Shown here one piece after another: positions 48,755 through 60,342 of a stretch of DNA of 64,000 bases. The translations under genes were made by a program, and so were the position numbers. Numbering within the stretch: the first letter of the stretch is position 1; every line of letters starts with the position of its first letter. The DNA lies in contig JXTC01000030.1 in assembly GCA_002914845.1 (NCBI GenBank), positions 830,798 to 894,797 of the forward strand. The letters run 5' to 3'. Below the pieces are notes generated by a model that was not told the origin of the DNA, did not search any database, and worked only from the letters and a program-made list of their open reading frames with translations. This DNA is from Trema orientale. Taxonomy: Eukaryota > Streptophyta > Magnoliopsida > Rosales > Cannabaceae.

Positions 48755-49289
48755 TAATGCACTAGTCATAAAGATCAACTATGAAAGCACTCAATTATGG
48801 TGAGTACTAGTCGATAATGGAAGTGCTGTTGACATATTATACTATGACGCCTTTAAGAAGATGGGGTTGAGCGATAGTGACTTGAAACCCGCTATCACTC
48901 CACTCTACGGATTTACTGGTGATAGCATAATGCCTAGGGGCATGATTGAGTTAATGGTAAATGTTGAAACTTATCCTAGAGTTTTAACAGTAATGACTCA
49001 ATTTTTAGTTGTAGATTGCCCCTCTGCATTTAATGCTGTACTAGGAAGACCAACACTGAGGGAACTTCGAGCTGTCACTTCAATTTATTATCTTGCCATG
49101 AAGTTCCCAACACAGCACGGAGTAGGCGAAGTGCGAGGTAACCAATACGATGCACGAATTTGTTATAATAATTCTTTGAAGCTCGCAGTAAAAGATACGA
49201 CACCTCGCACAATGATGGTCCAGCTACATGGTGAAGTATAAACCAAAGCGTCAATCGAAGATCTCGACTTTCGAGAAATTTCCACACAC
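48755..49289 (+). pseudogene. Ty3/gypsy aspartic protease region, truncated
   Basis: The frame carries the protease active-site type motif LVDNGSAVDILYYDAFKKMG (the usual Thr/Ser is changed) and later FLVVDCPSAFNAVLGRPTLR, hallmarks of the retroviral-type protease in plant gypsy elements. It continues to QLHGEV and then stops; the element breaks off at about 49289, where the second 441-bp direct repeat begins. Reverse transcriptase, RNase H, integrase and the 3' LTR are absent. Confidence 0.85.
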
Positions 49290-49730
49290 AAGCACCCAGT
49301 TGGAAATTTTGGCCAAGGTTACAAGGAAAATACATATATTTAGGCAAAATGATAATTGGCAAAGAGATAGGAAGTGATAGCCAATTTTAAATTAATGCAT
49401 AACATAGGCAACCGAAAAACTGAGTATAAGCTAACCAGCTTTTCTGGAAAAATAAAATAAGATAATTCCACTTAATGGTAGTTCAAATTAAAAAATGAAA
49501 TAAACAAAATCATTAGAGTGACTCTTTTTTCCTAATATGATTTATCTGTTGCCCAGTAACAATAATGGGTAAGATATGAGAAATTACCAAGAAATTAGAT
49601 CTAATTCTATTTTTGCCTTGGTCTATGACATAAATGCCTGAGAGAAATTGCAAAACTCTGGATTCATGACTTTTACTTTTCTCACTTTTTCACCATAGGT
49701 CCTGATCTCTACTTATTTGAAAATGGGTTC
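49290..49730. repeat. 441-bp direct repeat, right copy
   Basis: Matches 46200-46640 at equal length and joins the broken protease region directly, without an LTR in between. Confidence 0.95.
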
Positions 49731-51338
49731 AAACTAAACGTTTCATGTTTTTTTTTTTTTTAATGAGAATCAATGGTGTTTATGATGTCTCTCATTTATC
49801 TACTTGTTTAAAAGATTTTAGAATTTTATTCCATGAGAACTAATACCATTATATATCTATTTCCATCTGGTTTCTTTCTTTACAAACTATTCAGTTATCA
49901 AGACAAAGTCCAGGAAAAAGATAAAATTTTATCTTTTTTTGAGTTTTTGTACGGTGCATCATATTTCTTATAACTCATATTCTATCTTAATCATACGGTT
50001 CAAAATTGAGAGCCTCACATAGGGCCACCCCGACCATAGACGTGCCCTTAAAAAAATCCATCTTTAATTTTTACAAAAAGAAGGGGGAAAAAAAAAAAAA
50101 AAAAACTATTTTTCTAGTTAAAAAATAGTTGAATTAAAAGGAGAAACATTGCAAAAGCTGGTGAGAACTGAGAAAGATAGTTCTTTATTAAATACCAGAA
50201 ACCTTCATGAACGCCCATAAATCTTCTCATCTTTGCTCGGCAACCTAGAATCGCTTTTTTTTTTTTTTTTTTTTGGGTGATGTCTTCCCGATTGATCTCT
50301 TACTGGAACTCAATCACCTTCCTAGTCCTCTTAGAATTTCACCATTGGATCAAAAAAAGATATAGATCTGGTCAAAGTTTAGAAACCCAGAAGATGAGAG
50401 CAGATATTTGATAATGATGGGTTTGGGGAAGAAGATGGGTTCTTCATTTATGGACATGAAGAGATCTAATTTGCTTGCTTTTTCGTTTGTTATTAATCTC
50501 TCGGGCTATTTCTAGGGAAAGAAAATCATCTGTGTTCATACGTAGTGGTTTTTGGACGACGCCTCTTTAAGGTGAATAAACCAGCAAACAGTAGAAGAAG
50601 AAGGAAATGAAAGCAATTTTTAGGGTTTATACATGTTCATAGTAAATTTTTTTTAATAGACTTTTGTCACATCTTACCAGTTTCTTCACTCAAATCACTC
50701 TATTTTATTCTTTCTTTCTCTTTCTCACTCTCAGTCTGGCTATCTCTCTCCCTTCACGTACGTTTCCTTCTTCTTCTTCTTCTTTTTGGTAAAGCAATAA
50801 AGAAGGAAAGTAAGCATAAACTTAAAAAATAAAAAATAAAAAATAAATGCAAACGGAGGTTTAAGTTTGGCTCTGTTAAATATGATGTGGCAAATTTGAG
50901 GATTTGGTTATTTTTAAGAGTATTTATAAGAAATAGCTTTTTTAGATTAATTTAAAAAATGACCCTTTTTATATTTATTTATTAAATGACAGTTTTATAA
51001 TTTTATTTTGAATAATAGTCATTTTTCAGTTGATCTATTTTTTATAAAATAAATTAATTTTTTTAAAAATAAATTAAATTTTCAAAAATAAATCAATTAA
51101 TTTTGATATACTAAATATGAAAACGGTCATTTTTAAATAATTTGTAAAATTTGGGTATTTTTTAAAAGTGTTTAAAAAATAACCATTTTATAAACTATGA
51201 CCCAATATTTAGGCATTTAGCTAAAAGACCTTATTTTTAATTAGTGGACATGAAAATGGGGCGTGTGATTTCAGTCTGTTTGAGGGACCTACCGCCTCTC
51301 TAGGCCTGAGTTGGCTGTCTGATTTTAATGCGCTTTTT
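49731..51338. other. Intergenic, no gene recognised
   Basis: Contains T and A runs (about 49750, 50088, 50257) and AT-rich DNA with ttaaaaaat-like words at 50900-51240 that suggest a degenerate repeat. No gene is supported. Confidence 0.4.
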
Positions 51339-52277
51339 GAAGCCATGAATTTTCGTTTACTTTATGGAATTTAATCGACATGTTAAATGTGTTTGAGAGT
51401 TTTTTGTGTTTTCTCTAAAACTATTTAGAATTGTCTTAATATGTATCCTCAACCACCATTGAAAGTTCAAATGTGTTCTCAGAACCACTAAAACCGCTAT
51501 TATATTAGGCAAATACAAGGAAAATGACTGTGTCAATAAGTTTAAAATTTTTTTTGAGAACGTATCATGATTGGGGACTCAAATTATGATTTTAATAATT
51601 TGGGGCCGAAATGAAATCTTTTACCAAGTTAGGGTAAATTGAGATAGTACTCCCTGTAGTTCGGGCTAGAAAAAAAAAAAAAATCCCTTGTTTCTAGAAT
51701 ATGATTGTCCTTTGGTAGGCTTTTGAGTATCTCTGCGGCATGCTTGCCACGTGGTAATAATGATGGAGCCCTTCACAAATATACAAACTGTCGGTAGATG
51801 GCCATATCGATACTGATGCTTTTTTCTGGGCCTCCATGGCCAACTTGCAACATTATTGATGCTTTAACTAGATTTACTAATTTTGAATGATAGTGGTATG
51901 CTATTGATAGACAATGGCGTAAATTTTCGTTGGGAAGAGAACCAAGTGGCAAGAGCCTCTATATATAATATTGCATTCTTGATAATTTGTTTGGTACAAT
52001 AAGTGGTAGTGGGCCTATAACTTTTCAAAAGCGAGATATATATAAACATATCTCATTACTAAAAAACTATTTCTTTTTCTATCCTTATCCACAGATGGAA
52101 GTAAAATTCTATAATAAGTGGTATTGGGCCTATAACTTTTCAAAAGGGAGAAGTAAATATATCTCATTACTGAAAAACGTTCTTTTTCTATATCCTTATC
52201 CACATATGGAAGTAAAATTCTAAATATATAATTTAAGAAAACTTTTGTATGACACATTCACGTTACAGGCTCTTAGC
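51339..52277. repeat. Duplicated non-coding block, copy B
   Basis: Collinear with 36701-37440. An inner part is locally duplicated (ggcctataacttttcaaaag occurs near 52011 and 52127). The block is interrupted after its final cttagc by the hAT-like element at 52278. Confidence 0.8.
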
Positions 52278-53063
52278 TAGGGGTGGCAATTCGGGTTACG
52301 ACACGACGACACGATACGAACACGACACGATTTTTTGTGGGTTAGGGTTGAAGAAAAATGGTGCGGGTCGGGTTCGGGTCGACCATCCTGACACGAATAA
52401 AAAAACGGGTCGGGTTCGGGTCAACCCGCTTGACACGAACTTGACCCGTTTGACCAGCCAACAAATATATATATATAATTAAAGGGGATGGCTACGGTAG
52501 GGGCGTCCCTACGTAGGGTCATGCCTTAATTATCGTTGGATGGGAATCTGTGGGGAATAACGGAAATCTGTGGAGAATCTATTTATATACAGATTCCCAT
52601 CCAACGGTGAATAGACAGGGCCCTACGTAGGGGCGCCCCTACTGTAGACGCGCCCTTAATTAAATTATAAAAATATTTTTTATTTAATTTACTTATGACT
52701 ATTATTATAGATATATTTAATTTGTACAATGTAAGTGTTTGGGATTATAAGTTATTAATTATATTTATAAATTACTTCTAATTTATTTATTTTAAAATGA
52801 GACAATAATAGCCTTAGAAAAAGAAAATATAAGTAAAAAAATACGGGTCATAGCGGGTTGGCGGGTCAAAAAATGGGTTGATGAGTCAAAATCGGGTTGT
52901 AGATTGGATGTTATTCACCAAAGCGGGTTGTGCGGGTCGGGTTAGTGTTGATGGTTTTTTGACACGACGGGTCACGGGTCGGGTTCGGGTTGACATAATT
53001 TATGTATATATTTTACTTCAATCCGATACGAACCCGACCCGTCGACACGAATTGACACCCCTA
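52278..53063. mobile_element. hAT-like non-autonomous element with perfect 8-bp duplication
   Basis: Ends are taggggtggcaattcggg and cgaattgacacccctA, forming a good terminal inverted repeat. The 8-bp sequence ctcttagc flanks it at 52270-52277 and 53064-53071, as for hAT transposons. Inside are many cgggtcgggtt and acacgac words but no transposase. A Mutator-type MITE is nested in it. Confidence 0.92.
52484..52655. mobile_element. MITE copy 3, nested in the hAT-like element
   Basis: Nearly identical to 9486-9658 and 29871-30040. Flanking 9-mers ataattaaa (52475-52483) and ttaattaaa (52656-52664) differ at one base, fitting an aged 9-bp duplication. Confidence 0.92.
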
Positions 53064-53219
53064 CTCTTAGCCAGAGGAATGTTTTTTATTCTTCGTTTTT
53101 ATACATATCCCTGTTTGTTTTATATAACAAAGTGATATATGAATTTCACTACATCACATTTCAGATTTACTTTACCACAAAACTTATATATGTTAATATA
53201 AAACTGACAATACATATAG

Positions 53220-54278
53220 GGGGACTTCTATAGTACGGTATAGAGTTTTAGGCTTATTGATATGGTTCAGTAGATAGAATATGGGCCTTATGATTTGAAG
53301 TTTTCGGATGAGATTTGATGGGTTGTATGGGATAACTATGGACTCTTCCACACTTGATTTTTTTTCCTCTCTTCTTCCCCTTCTTTGCGATGCTATCCTA
53401 TTCCTTTGTTGACATTCAGTTCTTAATTTCTCACGAACTTGGAACTCTCTTATCTTTCTTCTTGGCCGCTGCATGCAGAAATCTAGGAAAGGCCATAAAA
53501 TATGGTTGTCGGCAATCTGATTCCATGGGTGAGGAGTTAATGATAAGCAATGAAGAAGAAGATTTGTGGGAGGAAAATTTGAAAAAAAAAATTATAAAGG
53601 AAGAAATGAATTAAATTAAAGCAGACTATTTATGTATATTGAGCTTTTGCATGAACTCCCTTAAAAGGGTGACCTTTTATTTCCATCCAAACCCAATTCA
53701 TAAATAGAAATATAAACAGATTATCTTTAAATGACAGTTCTTTTAAAAAAAAAATTCCTTATTTCTTCAAAAGGCAAACTGAAAACCTACTAGTAAAACC
53801 CAAATTGAAGTGTTGCCAACACTCAAAAATTCAATAAGATGAAGCTTATTACCACGAAATTATTATGAATTTCTTAAATTCTATGATTTTTCTGTTTATT
53901 TTCTTGGAGCCCACTTGTAATTTAGACCAAAGTAAAAGATTTACCTTAAAAGGTGAAGAAGAAGATAAAACGAGAGGGAGTAACAGAAAAGATGAGATAA
54001 GGGAGAAAATTTTCAAAATTTAGAAATTTTTGAGAAAGAGAGAGAGTAGGAAGAGATGAGATGAGAGAGAAAATTTTCAAAATTTAGAAATGTTCTTAAA
54101 AATTTTTAGAATAGAGCTAAACTCAGGTCTGAAGTTCAATCCTCTCTCTCCTGAGATAGAGCACACATTCTTTATACTGCACTTCAATATTTTCAATCAT
54201 CCGATGAAAATCACACGATTATGAGGAGCAATACCGTATCGATAAGCCTAAATTCTATACCGTACTCTAGAAATCCTC
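53220..54278. mobile_element. Mutator-like non-autonomous element, 9-bp duplication
   Basis: Inverted ends of about 130 bp: ggggacttctatagtacggt on the left and accgtactctagaaatcctc on the right. The perfect 9-mer tacatatag flanks it at 53211-53219 and 54279-54287. Inside, a plus frame of 86 residues (53354-53614) has a hydrophobic start and an acidic end but no family I recognise; captured sequence is possible. A ~60-bp direct duplication (gagaaaattttcaaaattta) lies near 54000-54095. Confidence 0.88.
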
Positions 54279-54287
54279 TACATATAG

Positions 54288-54496
54288 TTGTCAATCTAGT
54301 AGGTATTTTTTTAACTTATATATAGGTTTTTTTTTTTAACCTTTGGATTATTATCAATTAACGGTTATAATGATGTACATGAAAAAACGTACATTATTAA
54401 TACTATTTTTGTCTTACTTTTTATTATAAAAAAATATGTATAATAAATTTTAATTGGCCAAAATAATAAAAAAAAAAAAACTTAGGACTGGTGTCC
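54288..54496. mobile_element. MITE with CCAATCCAGTAGGT ends, copy B
   Basis: Starts ttgtcaatctagtaggtat and ends ttaggactggtgtcc. It is a diverged copy of 30388-30626 and lies directly against the target duplication of the preceding Mutator-like element. Confidence 0.7.
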
Positions 54497-54839
54497 TATA
54501 TATATTGATATCTTCAATAAAATTGATAATTGATGGATATCACATATACTTAAATATTGACTAATATTGTGACCTGGTACTGGTACTGAGTTCGAATCAA
54601 TCATTCTTAAAAAATCATTAAAAGTACTAACAAAAAATAATAAGAAAACAAGAAAATTAATGAAAAGAAAGAGTAAAAACCGCGAACTGCTATAATTACT
54701 CCTAACTTTATAAGTTTTACGTGAACAAGCTCAAAGAGAGTCTGTCTATATAAGAGAAGGTACCACGTCCACATTTCAACGTACATCTTCTTCTTAATTG
54801 TCCTTATAAACTTCACACGTGCATCTTTCTTTGTCTTCG
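54497..54839 (+). promoter_or_regulatory. Promoter and 5' leader of the BURP gene
   Basis: A TATA box (ctatataag, 54745-54753) lies 87-95 bp upstream of the start codon. A G-box/ABRE-type cacgtg occurs at 54816-54821 in the leader, and an accacgtcc at about 54762. Such ACGT cores are known to bind bZIP or bHLH factors and are common in stress-regulated BURP genes, but the response here is inference. Confidence 0.5.
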
Positions 54840-56210
54840 ATGGAGTTTCGTCTGCTTTCACTCTGCTTTTCCCTCTACGTGAGTTATGAAAGTATTATAA
54901 TGCTATCTATATATGTAAATTATTTGGAATCGATCGATTTACTAGAAACCTTCAAGCATATTGTCCAAATATTTGTTTAATTAACTTTTTTGGCAACAAA
55001 AAAAAAAAAAAAAAAAAAAAGAAAAGAAGAAGAAGAAGAAGAAGAAGATATGCTTTGTTTATTAATATACTTCGGTGTATATATGGCAGCTCACTTTGCT
55101 GGTCCGAAGCTATGCGTTTGAGAGGGTAGAATGGGAATCGTACTGGCATTCAGTCTTACCAAATTCTCAGTTTCCAACAGCTCTACGGAATGTTTTGCAG
55201 CCAGGTTAGATTCAAATATTCACACACATACATGTATAAATATATATATATATATACACATACTTTCGAACAAAAAGTTGTCACACAAACTACTTTGAAT
55301 TTGCAGTGTGTACATGGAAACATCTTTTCATAAATTACAACTCTGTAGCAGTCTGATTACTTGATGCTGTTCATGTAAATAATATTCATGTCATGTAATT
55401 TTTTACTATTCTCCCTCGTTTCTTGATTCAGCGAACCTATTAGAAGGACAATACAATTATTTTAATTCCGGCAAGAAAGCTCTAATATATGTCCCTAATG
55501 GCAATCGCAAGTATCGTGTCGCCTATAAAAAATCTTTCTCGGGAAAACTTGCTGAGGTGCAAGGTGGTGATCAGGGTACTTATTTCGTTAGAAAAGATCT
55601 GCAAGAAGGGCAAAAAATGAAGCTGGACTTCCCAAAATCGCAGATCGACGCAAAATATTTACCTCGAAAAGTCACAGAATCCATACCCTTCTCCAGCAAC
55701 AAGATGCCAGAAATTCTTAGCCACTTTGGCATAAATCCCAAATCGATTCAAGCACAAATGGTGAAAGAAACTATTGAGGAATGTGAGGAAGCAGCCTTTG
55801 AAGGGGAGGAAAAGTTCTGCGCCACGTCGCCCGAATCGTTGATTGATTTCGGGGTTTCGAAGCTTGGAAAGAAAGTCCAAGTGTACACGACGGAAGTGGA
55901 CAAGGAAACGAAGCCCCAGGAGTATAATGTGAAGGGAGTGAACAAGATAGGAGACAAGTCGGTGGTTTGCCACAAGATAAGCTATGTGTACGGTGTGTTT
56001 TACTGCCATGAAATACGGGCGACGAAGGCTTTTATGGTTTCACTTGTGGGTTCCGACGGTACCAAAGCCAAAGCGGTTGCCCTTTGCCACTATGATACCA
56101 AGCTTTGGAACCCTCAGCATCTTGCCTTTCAGATGCTGAAAGTGAAGCCAGGAACTGTCCCCATTTGTCATTTTCTGTCTAGAGGCAACCTTGTTTGGGT
56201 CCCAGTCTAG
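54840..56210 (+). CDS. BURP-domain secreted protein
   Basis: Three exons, 54840-54878, 55090-55204 and 55432-56210, join with GT/AG borders to 310 residues. Residues 1-22 (MEFRLLSLCFSLYLTLLVRS...) form a signal peptide spread over exons 1 and 2. Exon 2 holds the conserved segment YWHSVLPNSQFPTALRNVLQ. The BURP domain (about 100-310) shows the exact signature CH-x10-CH-x25-CH-x25-CH-x8-W, with CH pairs at 231, 243, 270 and 297 and W307. BURP proteins are plant-specific and are thought to act in the cell wall or vacuole; some respond to drought. No long repeat region separates the parts, so it resembles the short USP/RD22-like members; the subgroup is not certain. A gypsy element starts about 570 bp downstream. 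Confidence 0.93.
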
Positions 56211-56778
56211 TTAGTGTGTGGGTTATGCGGCGCCTAGCAAGCTTGGCATTGCATGTTTAATTTCCATATTCCACACCCCGCCTTAGGAATATGATTAGGA
56301 AATAAATGTGTGGAGTCATCCGCTATGAGTTTATTGTACGTATCTGCGCGCATCATTGCATATATGGATGTGGGTGATTTGAACTATGTAATTTATGGTT
56401 TTTATGTATAAAAGTACCGTGATCTTTACATCATCTAAGACTAAGTACATACACGAGTGAGCATTTGGTTGAAATCAACTGGGGATTTGACACTCATAAA
56501 TAAATCCAAGGAAGGTAGCCTTTTCCAATATTGGAACTAATGTAATCCAATTTTAAACCTCTTGTGATAATATTTGACATTGACATTCTCCGTCATTAAC
56601 GTAATAATTACTTAGAATACTCAGATTTGTCATTTATGACATACATATATATATATATGTTGCGACGGACAAGAAAAAAATAATGAAATTTCTGGAGAAC
56701 TGGGACTGTTAAACACTTGAGTCTGTTCAATTTTTCTTGGGAATATTTTTGTGAGGAAATTGCCTTATAATTTGTGAT
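56211..56778. other. BURP 3' region with duplicated flank block
   Basis: Contains the probable 3' UTR (aaataaatgtg at about 56300). Positions 56417-56590 are similar to 42270-42440 and partly to 45195-45290. Confidence 0.6.
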
Positions 56779-57225
56779 TGATAAAACTTTACCTAAGCTA
56801 GGCGGAAGACTAGGCAGAATTAGCTTAAAATTGTGATTTGTCATGGTTGTTTTGGTTAGTGCTGCTGATGTCATGATTTGTTTAGAGTGGGGGAATATTC
56901 TAGGGGTCATTAGGGAGTTTGTTAGTAGAAAGAGAGTGTAAGAGAGAGACTTATATAAGGGAGGAGTGCGAAGGTGAAAGGGCATGATTTGTGTGTGAGA
57001 ACATAAAGCTCTGCTCTGGGAGAAAACCAGTTCTCTAATTCCTGACTATATTCAAGTTTCAATCCAATAAAATACCTAGTTACTCTATTAAATTCCTTTA
57101 TTAAATATAATACTACTAGTCAGGTTCTACCATTTTTTTTCACCAACAAGACTGGGCTAGAAATGGACTGGAACTAGGTTGAATATTCCTTTATTAAATA
57201 TAATACTACTAGTCAGGTTCTACCA
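56779..57225 (+). mobile_element. Ty3/gypsy 5' LTR with duplicated tail
   Basis: Begins TGATAAA and matches the 3' LTR at 59983-60342 over its length. The last ~42 bp (attcctttattaaatataat onward) is repeated 92 bp further on. A primer-binding site resembling initiator tRNA-Met (tggtattagagc) follows at 57229-57240. Confidence 0.85.
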
Positions 57226-57251
57226 TTTTGGTATTAGAGCTTACTGCTGCC

Positions 57252-59982
57252 ATGGCCGCGAATACTCGGAGCAAGCGGAGCTTCGTCTCGAACAGGTGGA
57301 AGAACAAATACAAGCAGAGCAGACTTCTTGACAGTATGAATTTTCTTCCCTCCAGAATGATAATAAGAAGATCACTATCTTGGTCATGTGGTCTCAAAAA
57401 GAGTTGTTTCAGCTAACCCTTCTAAGCTTTCAACTATGCAAGCTTGGCCAACACTACCCCAAACCATTAAGGAGCTTCATGGTTTTTAGGGCTTAACTAG
57501 TTACTACCGGAAATTTGTGGTAGGATACAAGGAAATTGCCTATCCTTTAATGGAATAGTTAAAAAAGGATCGCTTCGGCTGGTCAAGTGAGGCTCAAAGG
57601 CAATTTGAGCGATTAAAAGTTACTATGAGTACCTTACCGATATTAGCATTACTTGATTTTTCCCAATCATTTGTGCTTGAAACGGATGCTTCGGGGCATG
57701 GGTTAATGGCTGTTTTAATGTAGCTACAACGAGCAATAACTTATTTCAGTCAACAATTACCAGCTACTCATCACCTAAAATCTGTCTACGAGCGAGAACT
57801 TATGGCCATTATGCTCGCCATCCAAAAGTGGCGCCCCTACCTCTTGGGACTAAAGTTTATAGTTCGAATCGATCAACATAGCCTAAAGTATCTCTTGGAG
57901 CAACCGTTGGTGTCCTGGACAATCAAAAGTGGCTGCCTAAGTTTATGGGATACAACTTTAATATTCAATATAAATCTAGAGCAGAGAACCGACGCTATCC
58001 CAGGTGACTTATAGGCCTTCCTTAGCTCTTCTTACCAAACCCCAAGGCTGGATGGAAATGAAATTCATAAACAAGTTTTGGCTGATCCACACCTAGCTAA
58101 AGTCTGCGAGTTGGTAGCTAACGATGTTGGGTTATTCGTATAAATTCAATAAAGTGGGCCATAAGTTTTTATAACAATTATATAATATAAGGGCTGTCTA
58201 ATAAAGTGGGGCCAATTAAATGGTCTTATTGAGGGCTCAGGAAGTTACCTATTTGGTGTGGACTCTGTAATGTGTGGTTACCTAATCCTAGTTCAATAAA
58301 GATTGATGGGTCTCTATTGGTGACTAGTATATAAGGACTTAACTATATATAGGGTTTTGGTCCCCAAGCCAAATAGAACGCGTGCTTTTCTCCTCTGTCT
58401 CCATCAACAGAGAGAGACTCATTGAGCATCTGTGGAAGACCTTCTACCCTTAGGCTCTAATCAATTAATTGCTTCCCCTTACGTGATCACATCATTTGCT
58501 GTCAAACACGATGGATTCAGGTTAGTCACGGGTTTACTCTTAACAAATTTTTTCCTAACAATTTGACATGATAGATTCTGGGATTATATTTGGTTTATTA
58601 ATCCATTATGTATATCTAACAAACGACCCTACTACCAAAGCAGGCTACTCTCTTATTGATGGGCGACTGTTGTATAAGGAAAGGTATGTATTAACTTATG
58701 ACTCTCTATATTCCTCTTTTTACTGCAAGAGTACCACAACGGAGTGATAGGCGGCCATTCAGTGGTGCTTCAAACATACCAAAGGGTAGCAGCAGAGTGG
58801 TATTGGGCAGGTATGAAAGCCTCTGTTCAGCAATTTGTGGCTAACTATCAGTGTCCAGCAGCACAAATCCTTTACGCTTTCTCCGACGGGACTCCTACAA
58901 CCACTGCCTATACCGAATAGGGTTTGGGAAGATATATTCATGGACATTATTGAAGGGTTGCCATTTTCTGAGGCTATGACACCATCTTGGTTGTCATGGA
59001 TAGGTTATCTAAATACTTTATTGCATTGCGCCATCCTTTTTCAGCACAAATAGTGGATGCGCCTTCATGAAGGAAGTGGTCCAACTTCATGGCTTCCCTC
59101 AAACCATTGTGTTAGACCGTGATAAGGTCTTTCTATGCTCTTTTTGGAAGGAGCTCTTCCATCTTCAAGGATCGAGCAGCCCTCCACCGAAGTACCATAT
59201 ATCACTCACAAACTGATAGTTAGACCAAAGTGGTAACTCGATGTTTAGAGACATATTTATGTTGCTTCTCTAGCATGGAGCCTAAGCAGTGGCTTCGTTG
59301 GCTTCAATGGATCGAATATTGGAATAATACAAGCTTCTATACCTCCACCTGTACTATCCCTTTTAAGTTCGTCTATAAGCAGGATCTTCCTCATTTGATA
59401 CGATTCGAATATGGAAGCACTTCGAATGCAACGGTGGAACAACAAATGGTGGATCCAGAGGTCATACTAGAGGAATTGAAGCTGCAGTTGCAAAGAGTGC
59501 AACAACACGCGGTGAAATCAGCCAATAAGCAGCAATGTGACTTGTAATTTCAGGTTGATGACCGTGCTTCTTAAGCTTTGGCCCTATCGACAATTGTTTA
59601 AAGCCAAGAGATGGAATGAGAAGCTGGCTCCTTGCTATTTTGGCCCATTTAAAGTTTTGGAGAAGATTGATCAGGTAGCCTACCGGTTGGAACTACCGCC
59701 TAATAGTGTGATACACCCGTTGTTTCATGTGTCTCTCCTTCAGCCAGTCACTGGTCATTCCGGGGAGTTCATTCTTACTGAGGACTTGATTTGGAACGTG
59801 GAACCTGATTAACTGCTGAGAGTTCGTTTTCTTACAACTAGTTGTGCTTCACTTCCATAGGTACTCATCCAATGGAAGGGGCTACCAGCTTTTGAATCCA
59901 CTTGGGAAGAGTTTGACACCATTCAGCAGCAGTTCCCATCCTTTCACCTTGAGGACAAGGTAAAAACTTTGGCGGGGAGTAT
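57252..59982 (+). pseudogene. Ty3/gypsy chromovirus-type remnant: gag start, RT end, RNase H, integrase, chromodomain
   Basis: The order is that of a Ty3/gypsy polyprotein with a large deletion. A short gag start (MAANTRSKRS, 57252) runs to about 57415 and then jumps to the end of reverse transcriptase (TIKELHGF, a stop, then LTSYYRKFV). RNase H follows with the frame [16 protein letters not shown] and SVYERELMAIMLAIQKWRPY, then KWLPKFMGYNFNIQYK-like sequence in shifted frames. The integrase region is split by a solo LTR (58125-58621) and continues LIDGRLLYKERYV, HNGVIGGHS and [14 protein letters not shown] frames. The last part (about 59610-59960) has WNEKLAPCYFGPFKVLEKID and a chromodomain-like LIQWKGLPAFESTWEEF. 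Many stops and frame changes make it inactive. Confidence 0.88.
58125..58621 (+). mobile_element. Solo LTR with 5-bp duplication, nested in gypsy integrase
   Basis: TGTTGGGTTATTCG...ATATCTAACA with the 5-mer aacga on both sides (58120-58124 and 58622-58626). Removing one duplicate restores the integrase frame LVAND|PTTKAGYSLIDGR, which proves an insertion. A TATA-like agtatataagg lies inside at about 58327. No internal coding part remains. Confidence 0.92.
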
Positions 59983-60342
59983 TGATAAACCTCCATTGCG
60001 CTTAACCCATGTTAGGCAGAAGACTAAGCAATTAGCTTAAAATTGTGATTTGTCATGGATGTTTTGGTTAGTGCTGCTGATATCATTATTTGTTTAGAGT
60101 AGGAAAATATTCTAAGGGCCCTTTGGGAGTTTGTTAGTAGAAAGAGAGTATAAGAGAAAGACTTGTGTAAGAAGGAGTGCGAAGATGAAAAGGCATGATT
60201 TGTGTATGAGAAAATAGAGCTCTGCTTTGGGAGAAAACTAGGTTCTCTAATTCCTGGCTATATTTAAGTTTCAGTCTAATAAAGTACATAGTCACCCTAT
60301 TAAATTCCTTTATTAAATATAATACTACTAGTCAGGTTCTAC
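59983..60342 (+). mobile_element. Ty3/gypsy 3' LTR
   Basis: Follows a purine-rich ggcggggag tract and starts TGATAAACC. It matches the 5' LTR with clear divergence, including small indels, which suggests an old insertion. Confidence 0.85.

Noticed and set aside
54952..55149. Minus-strand frame over the first BURP intron
   Set aside because: It runs through poly-A and GAA repeats and overlaps real BURP exons on the other strand.
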